Position numbers and translations under genes: made by a program. Below the pieces are notes generated by a model, which did not search any database, was not told the origin of the DNA, and saw only the letters and a list, made by a program, of their open reading frames with translations. A stretch of DNA of 64,000 bases from Kudoa neothunni (lineage: Eukaryota > Cnidaria), in assembly GCA_964304625.1 (NCBI GenBank), contig OZ199838.1, positions 15,624,001 to 15,688,000 on the forward strand, written 5' to 3'. Positions 35,762 through 46,351 of this stretch are shown here, one piece after another. Position 1 is the first letter of the stretch; each line of letters begins with the position of its first letter.

Positions 35762-37409
35762 GTTCAGTTCCTCCCCACTTCGGCGCCCGCCTGTTGCTTG
35801 TCATTGGTAATAATCAGGATTCCAGTTGTTTGCGTTTTCCGGATTATGCTTGCTTCCTGCAATCTTCAAGTACAACGATTTAGATAAACTAGATTTTGAA
35901 GATTTATGTTACTCAAGGATCATCCTAAATATTTAATTATTTTTTTCCAGCAACTTGACTTACTACCAACATCAATAGTTTGTTCCTGTGGAGGTCAAGT
36001 GAAATTTTCTCCAAGGAACAATTCTGCTGATGGCTACAATTTCCGTTGCTGTTTCAAGTCATGCAGGAAGGAATTCTCGTTACGAAAACATGTTTTTCTA
36101 CCAAACCCAACTTTCTCTGTATCAAATTTTACGTGGCATTTGTTTGAGTCACTTCATTCGTAACCCAAACAAAATTGGTGGACCTTGCGTAAAAGTCCAA
36201 ATAGACCAAAGCCAAATCTGTAAGAGGAAGTTTGGGGTTGGTTGAATCCTACAAAACTAAAGTCTATGGATAGTTCGTGGTATGGATGAGGATGGAAGAG
36301 TCTTTATGGTGGGAACCAAAAACAGAGACTCTCCCGCTCTTGAAAATATTATTACCACTCATGTTGAGAGGGGATCTGTTTTTACACACAGATTGATGGC
36401 CTGCCTATAATTCACTCACTGAGTTAGGTTATGAATACGGTCATGAGACAGTAATTCGTGATAGGGAGTTTGTCTCGTCTACTGGAGTACACACCAACCG
36501 AATCGAGGGACTGTGGAGCGCTTTTAAGCGGAAATTTAGTTCGGTGACGAATAAAAAAAGGAAATGATCGCTTCCTATATTGCCGAATGGATATTTAAAA
36601 GACTCCGCAATAAGCGTGTTCTTTCTTAACTTTTAGATACAATTAAACATATTTATGTTTAGTAGGTTTTATTTTATTGTAAAAATTTATATAATTATGT
36701 CTTTTCCCGATCATCAATGAATAAATATCTATAGTAAATTATGGCATTGTTAAGTTTATTTTAATTAATGTTAACTTATTATTTTTAGAATAATTATATA
36801 CATATTTATCAAATAATTAAAATTTTGTATAAAATAAAATCTTCCGAAAATTAAGTTAAAAGGCAGATTTTTTACATTAGCTTAGGCTCATTAGGATACA
36901 ATTAGAAAAGAAATGGAATGATATGTGATTTTTATCCATCTAAAAACTATTAAAAATTATATTAAGATACAAATATCATGATTCGACATATTGTTTTAGT
37001 TTATACATTTTTTAAAAAAGAACATGTAAAATATAAAAAATATTTATTATTTATCTTTAAAATGTAATCTTAAGCTTTATATCGTTATCTATCAATTTTT
37101 TTTAAATAACAAATAAGTAATTTTTAAAATACAATATCATTAAAAATATTCGTTTATGTATAATTCTCAAATATAACGATAAAAACATATATTAACTAAT
37201 ATATTATATTGTTTTGCACATTAATTGTCACCTTGTTTTTTAATTTTTAACATTTAAAATAATAAATGATATTTTTTAATTGATATATTTTGTTTAATTA
37301 CTTCTAACTAATGTAAACTAGACTTTATTGGGTTTATATATTATGAAACGTGACCCAATTAGTAACGATGGCGGGTAACTGGCGGACGCCGAAGGGGGAG
37401 GAACCGAAC
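35762..37409 (+). mobile_element. Merlin-type element with inverted terminal repeats
   Basis: Left 35762 onward GTTCAGTTCCTCCCC..CTTCGGCGCCCGCC pairs with the inverted complement of 37365-37409 (GTTCGGTTCCTCCCCCTTCGG..). About 50 bases match with few changes. The transposase relic at 35906-36635 lies between. Target duplication is not clear. Confidence 0.65.
35906..36635 (+). pseudogene. Merlin transposase pseudogene (third subfamily)
   Basis: Zinc ribbon VCSCGGQVKFSPRN..YNFRCCFKSCRKEFSLR in 35906-36163. In other frames, VQIDQSQICKRKFGVG (first catalytic Asp), WIVRGMDEDGRVFMVGTKN, THVERGSVFTHR, and TGVHTNRIEGLWSAFKRKFS (HTN..E block) follow, ending RLRNKRVLS near 36627. This order is that of ISXO2/Merlin proteins. 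Frame changes near 36245, 36405 and 36565 make it inactive, but motif preservation suggests moderate age. Confidence 0.7.
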
Positions 37410-37439
37410 ATTAACCTAATTTTTTAAACTTTACTCCTT

Positions 37440-37692
37440 CAAAATTTCTAAATAATTTTTATAATTTTAATTGTCCTCCCGTATTTATTTAAATCGTGAC
37501 TAACTAATATTGGGATTTAGTAAATCGTTGAATCCACTCTAAATCGTGTGGGATCAGTGAATGAAATTATTGATCATCCCCTTTTCTTAATCAACATCGG
37601 TGTATTATTTATTTAACCAAGTTCTCAATTATATATTAGTAAATGGCAATTCTTGTATTTGAAAAAATATGTTGTTTTTATTAATTTTTTGA
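37440..37692 (+). pseudogene. Kunitz relic R: promoter and start of exon 1 only
   Basis: 37440-37670 is similar to the upstream flanks of F and H, including the conserved block (ATCGGTGTATTATTTATTTAACC, about 37596-37618). ATG at 37669 begins MLFLLIF as in F and H, then TGA. Similarity fades after about 25 bases and none of the Kunitz exons follow. The break coincides with a Helitron-like 5' end at 37693. Confidence 0.65.
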
Positions 37693-38075
37693 CATTATTT
37701 ATTAATCTACTATATAAAACAAGCCGGTAATCCGTGTGTGTGTCAGTGTGTACGCATTTTTCATTCTTTATAGAGAGACATATCGCTCCATTTGAGCACA
37801 CATATGGAAAGATAAAATTTTATTTTAACAAAGAAAATACGTAAAAAATTATAAAAGTTTTGCATCCAACAAAATGACTAAAAACATTTTCACGTGGTAT
37901 GATTGGTTTGATTTGAGGACTTATGCAAACATATAGATCATTTCGTTTAAGTTTTAAAAGTTAATTTTAAACGTACCATAATTTTTATTTTACTTTAAAA
38001 TTATTGAAAAGTGATTTAGTAAATGAATTAGTTCAAATAAGGAAGGTAATATTAGGTTATGTAGCCAAGGATTAA

Positions 38076-40491
38076 CCCATATAGACTCGGTACCCTTTGT
38101 CCTTAAGTTACAGAGCTATAATTTTGTATATACTCTCAAAATACATTTGTGAATTATATATTTTAAAATAAAAAAAATATCTTTGTTTTAACATACTCTT
38201 TAACATGTTGCGTTAACGCAACATATAATCTACAGCGACCATAGGGATTAATGGATTAAATTTATTTATAATCGTATACATAACTTTGTTTTGAAAAAAA
38301 ACAAGCATGAAAATAATAAAATAATTGAGTGTAAGGTACCAGTTAATGAAGTTTGTTAAAACAAGTGGGGTGACATGGCAAACAGCAACCACGACAAACA
38401 AACACAGTATTGGACTTGCAAATTCTGCATCTTGCTCTTTTTTCATCCGTACGTCGCTCAATAGTTTTATCGCTACATAAATTGCGTGTAAATTGGAAAG
38501 ATACTGAGGATATGCGTTTTCTTGTTGTATCGAATTTGACAGTTAAAAGTTTTGACACAAGCGTTCTTCGAAACATAAGGGAATCCCCAGTATCAGGATG
38601 GAGCAATTTAAATATTTTTTGTGAATTGGAAACTGCCATATCGATATAATTGCAAAATATATTCCAATACCACTTTTTTCCAGCTATTGAAATTCTGTAG
38701 GTGGCAATAGCTGAATCGAGGGAATCAACGCCACCCATATAACGGTTATGGCTGGCAACAACGTTTGGCATTGGAATATACACATCTCTTTTATTACCCT
38801 TAGAATACCTTCTGGCATTCTTTATTGGTTCAATTTGATCAAAATTTGTCCCTATAATAACTGGCCTGGTATCATTCCATTTAACCAGCATCACTTTGTT
38901 GGCATTGTATGATTCAAAAAAACCACGATTTTCTTTTTTGAAAACTGTATCGCATGTAAATGGACACTTCAGGGTCCTATTTTGTCGAACCGTTCCGGTG
39001 GCTTTTACGTTTAAAGAAGACAAATAGTTTAAAAGTCCCACTGAAGTGAAGAAATTGTCGAAATAAAACTCGTGGAGTCTAGGATATTCGACCAATTTCA
39101 CAAAGTTTTTTACGACACTACCACCTAACCCTAATTTCTTATCTATGTTTGTTCCTTTTCCACAATAAATGTCTGTGGAGAAGACATAGCCATCGTACGA
39201 ACATAGACACCAACATTTAAAACCAAATTTGATTGGTTTACCTTTTATATACATTTTTGCGGAATGATGTCCAAAATAAGGTATCATTTGTTCGTCGATG
39301 GAAAGACATCTCGAAAAGTAACCGAATCGTTGAAAGTTTTTGTTCAAGATGTTCATATAATTTCTAACCTTAAAAAAGCGATCATTTTTATATGCATCAT
39401 CAGAAAGTAAACTATTGTCGCATAAGTGAATATATTTTTTTATTTGTGTGAATCTTTTGTAGGACATACATTTCTTTACTGCTTCAACACCGCAATCCAT
39501 ACCTTCTTCCCAATACATTCGTTGTCTTGGAAGACGGTTATAACCACTCAATATCAAAATTCCAATAAAATTCATCAATTCATTTTTTTCAATGTCAAAA
39601 TCAATCTCGTTATTTTGACCGGCATATGTGACACTTTCTTTAATAATCAAATTTAAGACATTGGAGTCAAAGAACAATTCAAAAATCTCGCGTTCATCCA
39701 TTGCAACAATCGTGGGTTCAAATTTATCCAAGTAAAAGTCACAACCATCTAATAAAATACTTAAGATTATGTATAAAAACCCTTTCGTTTATACCTTCCA
39801 GAGAAATATCTGGATCCCTATTGGATACAGATCTGTTTGAGTAATCATTAAGCTCCCAACAGAATAATTCGTCTTCAATATCGTCAAAATCTTTATTAAT
39901 TACTTCCACTTGACATGATATTTCTTTGTTGAGTTGATTATCGCTGAAAGTATTCGTGTCTTCGTCATTTGTACTTTCGTTATCAGTTACAACATCAACC
40001 CTTTCTGGAGGAATAATAACTATATCGATCAGATTTTCATCCGCATTTTCTTCGATTTCATTTATTACGTCAAGGTATAGATTATAGCGCTTGTTCTCCA
40101 TTTTATGACAAAATTGTCGCCGTAGATTATATGTTGCGTTCGCGCAACAAAAATTGATCCTTATATTAAACTTTGAAGGAAACTTTTTAGATCGCTTCTT
40201 TCATTTTAAGGACAATTATCATATCATGATCTAATTATTTTTAAATTATTGGCATCATTGAGTTTAACGCTATGAAATAAACGGAAGAATATGAAAACAC
40301 TTCAATGATGACCTTTCGCACATTTAATTATAGTCACATTTTAAATTGCAGAAGTTATTTTTTTCTATAAAATAAAAATTTATGTATTCTTCTAAATAAT
40401 TAAATCAATTTTGTGTCATCGTACCCACTAACGTATGAGAAAAATAACAACAAAGTTTTGTTGCGTTATCGCAACATATAGTCTATACGGG
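38076..40491 (-). mobile_element. Nearly complete piggyBac transposon
   Basis: 2416 bp flanked by TTAA at 38072-38075 and 40492-40495. Termini are CCCATATAGACT (left) and CCCGTATAGACT (right, inverted). Internal inverted repeats lie on both sides of the gene: TGTTGCGTTAACGCAACA at 38206-38223 and a matching copy at 40132-40149, each followed outward-in by TATAATCTAC. A third copy lies near the right end at 40459-40476. The element encodes the transposase in the next entry. Confidence 0.85.
38343..40101 (-). CDS. piggyBac transposase, nearly intact (one frame break)
   Basis: N-terminal part 40101-39739 (120 codons, very acidic, NESTNDEDTNTF) and main part 39731-38343 (462 codons). Together about 580 residues, usual for the family. 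The main part has the catalytic Asp triad context: SIDEQMIPYFGHHSAKMY, FYFDNFFTSVGLLNYLSS and GGVDSLDSAIATYRI. A C-terminal Cys/His cluster (CRICK..CRGCCLPCHPTC) is the expected zinc-binding tail. The two parts are in different frames and overlap a TGA near 39741. No GT-AG pair restores phase, so I read a one-base frameshift, real or sequencing. All three Asp are present. Cut-and-paste transposition at TTAA is family knowledge. Confidence 0.8.
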
Positions 40492-40972
40492 TTAATACGA
40501 AAATCATTTGTTGATGTTTAACAAGATTAGTTCTATTCATATAGTATGATTTAAATTTTACTGCAAACATCAAGGAGAAAATCGATTTTTTAGCAACTCT
40601 AAAGAGGAAATTTAAATTCTCAATAGTGTTTATTCGTTTTTAAAAATATTAAATAAGGTTCATACGTCCAATTAGTTAAATAAATCATCCGTTAATTGGG
40701 TAATCCTTGTATTAATTATCTAAATACTCTTAATTTACTTTGAACTTCAAATGACCTTGGCCGTTCAAGGAAGCCCACGCGATGTGGGGCTTTTGCGCTA
40801 ATATTTCTATATTTTTAGGCATAGTTAAATTTTCTTATGTTTTTAATATATAAAATGTTCGTTAATATTTATCAAAAAATAGAATATTCGAAGTGAAAAT
40901 AATATTGAACACAACATAGCTCATTTTATGCTCAATGAATAATTCTATTGATTGATTGATTAATTGTGCTTA

Positions 40973-41020
40973 GAAACATCGGCGTATTATTTATTTAACG
41001 ACGTTTTCAATTAAATATTT
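40973..41020 (+). promoter_or_regulatory. Conserved upstream block of copy G
   Basis: AAACATCGGCGTATTATTTA..AACGACGTTTTCAATTAAAT before ATG 41057; distal motif CAATGAATAATTCTATTGAT at about 40933-40952. Taken as the best-preserved version of the family promoter. Confidence 0.55.
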
Positions 41021-41056
41021 GTACATGAGAATAGCATTCACTATAACTGACTAAAA

Positions 41057-42513
41057 ATGTTATTTTTATTTTTAATATTCGTTGTTGCAAATGTCAATTA
41101 TTTTAAAATCAAATCAGGTACATATCTTTCCTTCTCCTTAAATAATGTCATTGTAGAACTGGCACTTCCTTCCTATGAAAGGGATGTGGGTGAATTTAAA
41201 CCAGGTGAAGATATAAACAACGAACTCACAAGATGGTATATTAATAATAAAACAGCTGAATGCGAAACTTTCCAATACAGAGGAATACAAGGCAACTTTA
41301 ATAACTTTAGAACGGAAATAGAATGCAAAAGACATCGTAAATTCTCTATTGATGTAATAAAATAATTTTGTATAGTTGAAAATCCTATTTCTGATAAAAT
41401 TGAGGGATGCCAAGACACGCCTTTAGTATTTGGTCAATGTAGTAATCAAAATACATTCAAATGGTCATGGGATCCGACTACCACCACTTGTAAAAGTTTT
41501 CAATACTCAGGTTGTGGGGGGAATAGAAACAGATATGATACAGAAGAAGAATGCAAAATATTTTGTTATAGTATATTTTGTTCAAAATATTCGATTTATA
41601 ATCACATTCTTACACGAAGACGATGAATACGGGAGAAAACCTAATGGTGCGAGTTTAAGTAACGATGATGACAAAGTTAAATATGCTCTTCCGAATTATC
41701 ATGATTGCCATTTGAAACCAGATCTTCAAACGAGTGAAGCTAAAATCAAAGCTATCGCATTGATTGATGAGAAACAATGTGTGTATGTCGCAGCAGGATT
41801 GAGCGACCCAAATAAAAAGATAAGGGGAGCATTCGATACTATTAACGATTGCGTTAAAAAATGTTTCCGTAAATAATATTATCTTTATTTAAATAATGTT
41901 TCCATAGCATACGAGCACGATGATACAGTTAATGAAGTTAATATAATGATGAAACAAAAATACCAGCTTGCAGTAGAGTACAACCTGACCAGTTTAATAA
42001 GCCAAGTTCACCATCCGACGTTAAACCAACAATAAGATTCTACTATGACCATAGCAACAAGGGATGTTCACGTTTTGAGAGTTGGCCTGGAGAATTTGAA
42101 AGATCAAAAAATAATTTTCCTTCAGCCGAAATATGTGAAAGTTATTGTGGATGGGGTAAATTAATCACTTGAACTAAAGCAATTTCGTTAAAATGTGAAT
42201 AGATAAATCCGAAGAAACGGAGGCAATAGAAAGAGAACCTGTTTGTTATATGCCAAAAGCTGGTGAATACAGCGCAACTGATAATATTAATGGAAATCTT
42301 AATGTTAAAAGATGGTATTTCGATAGTTCAGAAAATGAATTTAAATGTCGTTCGTTCTTGTTTGGTGGGATCAATGGAAATGCTAATAATTTTAAATCAT
42401 TCGAAGCTTGCAAAATTATTTGCTGGAAAAATATGGATCCCGATGATGATACATACACAAAAACAGATTCCCACTCTAACATTCAGGATAATGAACAACC
42501 AAACACGCAATAA
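41057..42513 (+). pseudogene. Multi-Kunitz protein copy G, one-base frameshift in exon 5
   Basis: Six-exon model 41057-41117, 41157-41336, 41376-41570, 41620-41868, 41908-42165, 42203-42513. Exon 1 has one extra codon. All splice sites are intact and intron 5 is only 37 nt. At about 41953-41961 the run in AAACAAAAATACC has five As, where H and F have six. This shifts frame and leads to a TAA before the last cysteines of that unit. Downstream frames are clean, so decay is recent or the base was miscalled. The exon-3 unit is canonical with six cysteines and Ser after C2. Exon 2 plus intron 2 are identical to copy H over about 230 bases. Confidence 0.75.
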
Positions 42514-42957
42514 TTTAGTTGTTTTTGTAGATCCAAACTATTACTAGAAAAGAAATTTATATCAATTATTTTCATTGTAGCATCCACATTGTTAATAATA
42601 GAATGTTTGGTATAATAAAATTAAACTAAAAACACCTAAAATATAGTACTAATCCTAGGATACTGGGAAAAAACTTACGCGCATGCATGGAGGTGGATAT
42701 TGTGTCCGCCCCCAAAAACATGATAGTGTCTGTTTGCACCGAGGCGTACACTGCTGGGGGTTTTTGTAATTATTGAATTTAAATAAATTAACGTAATTCT
42801 GCAGGATGTAAAGTATGTATAACCTAAAAAACGCCGCCTTACTCACTTTTTTCATATTTCTTTTTTCACAATCGTTCATTATAAAATAAAAGAATATGAT
42901 GAGCAAAAATTCAGCTTAAAATAATGACTTTAAAATTTTAAGAATTTTTCATCCTAA
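42514..42957. other. 3' flank of copy G, no gene
   Basis: AT-rich; a short GC-richer patch (about 42690-42765, TGTCCGCCCCC, TGCACCGAGGCG) is unlike its surroundings but has no feature I recognise. Confidence 0.35.
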
Positions 42958-43960
42958 AGCGGTCGGATACACGTGTAATCTGTATCTTTTTTCAACAAAC
43001 ATTGAATTATTTTGTTTCTTTTAGAGTTATTAACTTAAAAGTTATTTATTATTACTATTTAGATTTTTACTTATTGACATATAACAATTTTATATAAACT
43101 AACTTTAAAAATAAACTTTTTGCAAATTTCACAAGAACATCTCATTTTTCACGATAACATAAATACTTCATGAACTTTTAAATGTAGATATTAATGTAGT
43201 AAGATTTGTTTTAGTTTATAATTTTTTTATTAAATTTTTTATTAGAAATTAAGAAATTATTCAGTTTTTATTATTAAAATTTAGGAACCTAATTTTTAAA
43301 AATGATTATATTAATTTTTTAGCTTGAAATATGTGTAAAACATTGAAAAAAATAAATTTAAATTATTTTTGTTGATTTATAAGTTTTTTAATGTCCCAAA
43401 GTTTCCTAACAAAAAATTCGACAAAATATACTTATTGTGAATATTTTAATATGTAAACACAATATGTTTATTATGGTTATTATTTTTATCGGTACATACA
43501 CGATTCACTTAAACTAATAATTTTATAGCAATAACAATTTTTTGGTTTTCATGTTTTTTATTAATATATTTTTACGTTTATCGAATGCTGTACTATTCAC
43601 ACATTTAAGAATTTCTCTTCAAAAATAATAACTTCATAAAATCGGTTTTAAGTTATTTCCCTGCTAAAAATAAATGTTTATCTAAAATATAATGTTGATT
43701 AACTATTGAAAAATTTATCAGCTCCATGAAAATTAAACAAATGCATTTTGAGAACACGTGGTTGTCTTTGCGCTTTAAAATTATTTACATTTGAAACCCA
43801 CCTAAACATGTATAATTAAATTTGATATCGTATAATTTGTGTTTGTATAGTAAAAAATGTGAAATATAATTAATTTATGAATGAATATGGAAACAAATTA
43901 GAGATTAATTTAATGTTTACTGAGGATGAGTAGAGAATAACAACTGAACGATGAGTATCG
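42958..43960 (+). repeat. About 1-kb dispersed repeat (pair with 11470-12440)
   Basis: Same orientation as the other copy, with several small indels. Its left end GGTCGGATACACGTGTAATC is the inverted complement of the right end of the copy at 12440, suggesting terminal inverted repeats. No coding capacity. Confidence 0.45.
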
Positions 43961-44787
43961 AGTTGAGATTCTATTCAAAACAGAAGTTATTTTTCCACTG
44001 AATTTCTTCTTCTCGTATTCTTTTATCTTATTATGAATAATGATGAATAAAGAGACGCGAAAAAATATTAACAAGAGAATGTTTTTAGGTGCTGCACACT
44101 TTACCATTACCCTAATGTTCTTTATTTCTGTCTTCTCTATAAGAAATAATTCAATTTTCAGGGTTTTAATCAATTCGATCATATTTAAACTGAGAAATAG
44201 CATATCATTCGTATGAATTACGTTTAAATGTCGGATATTTTTAGAATATAAATATGATTGATAAATTCGAATTATACATTTATTATAACTGGCAATTGCT
44301 TTAAAATATGCTTGTTTGTATATTAACACTTGATATATATTTACATAAATTTAAATTTCATTATTTATTTACGAATCAAAATATTTAGTAGATAATATTG
44401 CCGATATTTCTTAGGGCATTATCATGTGAAATATGACAATTTTTAATTAAATAAACGTCTACCCTTTTTGTGGGTGATTTAATTAAAAATTAACTCTCAG
44501 AAAATAAATGCGACATAAATGTGGGTTTGATCGAAAATTATATTATTAATACAAAGCTACGACCAAATAAAAACACACAAGAACAATTTAATACATCAAT
44601 AATAGCTAAAAACAAGAGTCCGATGTAAAAGAACTAATAATAAAGAAAATGTATAAGATACAAGTTTATGGATGAAAAGATAGTTATTAATGCATGAATG
44701 CAATAGATGCTAAAGAGTGAACCACTCGGTTAAATGCTTTAACATATTGTTAAATCGATTTAGAGGAGTTTTTGCATACAGCTCTAC
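43961..44787. other. Intergenic, no gene recognised
   Basis: The left part continues weak similarity to 12440-12600. An open frame on the minus strand (43910-44329) is low-complexity AT-rich sequence and is not called. Confidence 0.35.
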
Positions 44788-45280
44788 CTAAAGAAACTCG
44801 TCTAAATAAGAATCCAGAACGGAGGAGTTAACCACTAGCATTCTCTTAAATTTTCTTTTGCAATTCCTCCAGTAGCATTCTACATGGTTGGTGTGCACTC
44901 CCGTAATTGGGTCTTTAAAATTTTTTTTATGATTCACCTTTTTGCGAATGTATGGGGGAGTTACATTAATATTTAATGTATCATTGTAATCACCAAACAC
45001 CCACCTTTGTTCCATAATGTGCCCCACATTATTTGTACTTTTTGCAATCGGTGATTCGTCAACTTGAACCATATGACCAACCCCTCCTATTTGATAAGGA
45101 TTTTTCGGGAGATGATTGGAGCATGTCTCGAAAATATTGGAACCACTGAATTGCGGTGTGGTTGGATGTACCAGACATGATACTTGCAGTTGTTACTGCT
45201 ATACCAAGGCAATGGCAATGCAAAAATTTAATAAATTGAGGCTCCGAGATGTTTGCATGTTCTAAGTTTATGCGCTGCAT
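44788..45280 (-). pseudogene. Merlin transposase relic (fourth), internally shortened
   Basis: Minus strand: 45280-45059 encodes the helical segment before the catalytic domain (ITxPQFIKFLHCHCLGI-like, then SNHTAIQWFQYFRDML). 45072-44788 has VQVDESPIAK with the first catalytic Asp, RWVFGDY, and GVHTNHVECYWRNCKRKFKR with the HTN..E block. The stretch usually found between these two motifs is mostly missing, and the two parts are in different frames. Inactive. Confidence 0.65.
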
Positions 45281-46180
45281 CTGTAAATGAAGGAGTCTCT
45301 ATTTTTTATGACTTACATTGTTCTAGAGAAGATTTCACTCTTTGGAGGAATCGGATTTAATACTCCTTTCGATCGGAGAAATTCTATTGCTGTTTGTTAG
45401 ATATTTGACATACTCCACAGATCATCAAATTCCATACTGACAGTTACAGGAATAAAATAAAATAATGAAACAAAGCATTAACAAAACTATAAAAAGCGGA
45501 CGGTAATTAATCCGGATTATGTTTGTGTCGCAATAGTTCACTTGTGCCCAAATAGCATGAATAATGGTTTATGGAGCAATGTAAGCATCTAATGGTAAAT
45601 TAGCAATGATAGGAATCTCATCAACTAATTTTTATTAAATACATACAATAAGCATGACAACTAGACGGACTGAAAGAATAGAACTTTAAAAAAAAATGAA
45701 AAGTTCTGGGGTCAAAAATGACCCTAGTTGGTTCCTCACGTAATTTTTTTGAGTCGATCCTTCGAGGGCTAATATACTTAAATAATGTAGTATGGAATAA
45801 GAAGATGGGAAGCATTAGCTTAAAATCCCAGAAAATTCAATGGAATCTCTATAACACGTCTCGACTCCCTAAAGTTCTCGTCGACCATATTGGAGACCCC
45901 TGTCCTAGACATGTACTATTAAATTGTCATACTTATGAAATCTATTTATTAAAATGAAAATATACTAAGCTAAATAATTACTTGATCCTCAAGAAGTATT
46001 GACTCGTAATACGGTATGTAGAATTCTTATTAGTCTTATAGGTAAATTAAAGATTTGTATGTGAGAATATAACCACACGTTAGTTCTAATCTCAATTTTT
46101 ATAACTTTATTTCACTAAAATTTTTAATTAATTTTTTATAGTTTAAATTATTCTTCGGGTTTTATTTAAAGTGAGACTAA
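45281..46180. other. Intergenic with piggyBac-like palindrome
   Basis: TGGGGTCAAAAATGACCC at 45707-45724 is one of several such palindromes in the window. Open frames here show no motif. From about 46180 the sequence is the duplicated upstream flank of copy H. Confidence 0.35.
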
Positions 46181-46268
46181 CTAATATTGGGATTAAGTAA
46201 ATCACTGAATACACTTTAACGAATATTGGATCTGTGAATGAAATTATTGATTGTCTCCTTTTCTTAAT

Positions 46269-46312
46269 AAACATCGGCGTATTAGTTATTTAACGAAGTT
46301 CTCAATAACATA
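46269..46312 (+). promoter_or_regulatory. Conserved upstream block of copy H
   Basis: AAACATCGGCGTATTAGTTA..ACGAAGTTCTCAATAACATAG; identical to the block of copy F and 40-83 bases before the ATG. Confidence 0.5.
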
Positions 46313-46351
46313 GTAGTATCTGTTAATAGAATTCCTTATATCTGAAAAAAT

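Larger units (their letters stand above)
37693..40801 (+). mobile_element. Putative Helitron-like element carrying a nested piggyBac
   Basis: Starts TCTACTATATAAAACAAGCC after an A, like the 5' end of L4, followed by TGTGTGTCAG..TACGC as in L4. A matching 3' end lies at 40801: hairpin CCCACGCGATGTGGG, then GCTTTTGCGCTAA before T. The piggyBac 38076-40491 is inserted between them, leaving about 690 bp of Helitron-like DNA. The pairing of the two ends is inference. Confidence 0.4.

Noticed and set aside
39732-39775. Small intron joining the two parts of the piggyBac transposase
   Set aside because: The only GT..AG pair (about 32 nt) leaves the wrong phase or an in-frame stop; a one-base shift explains it better.
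43910-44329. 139-codon minus-strand open frame
   Set aside because: AT-rich low-complexity translation (Ile, Lys, Leu, Tyr), overlaps a dispersed repeat, no motif.
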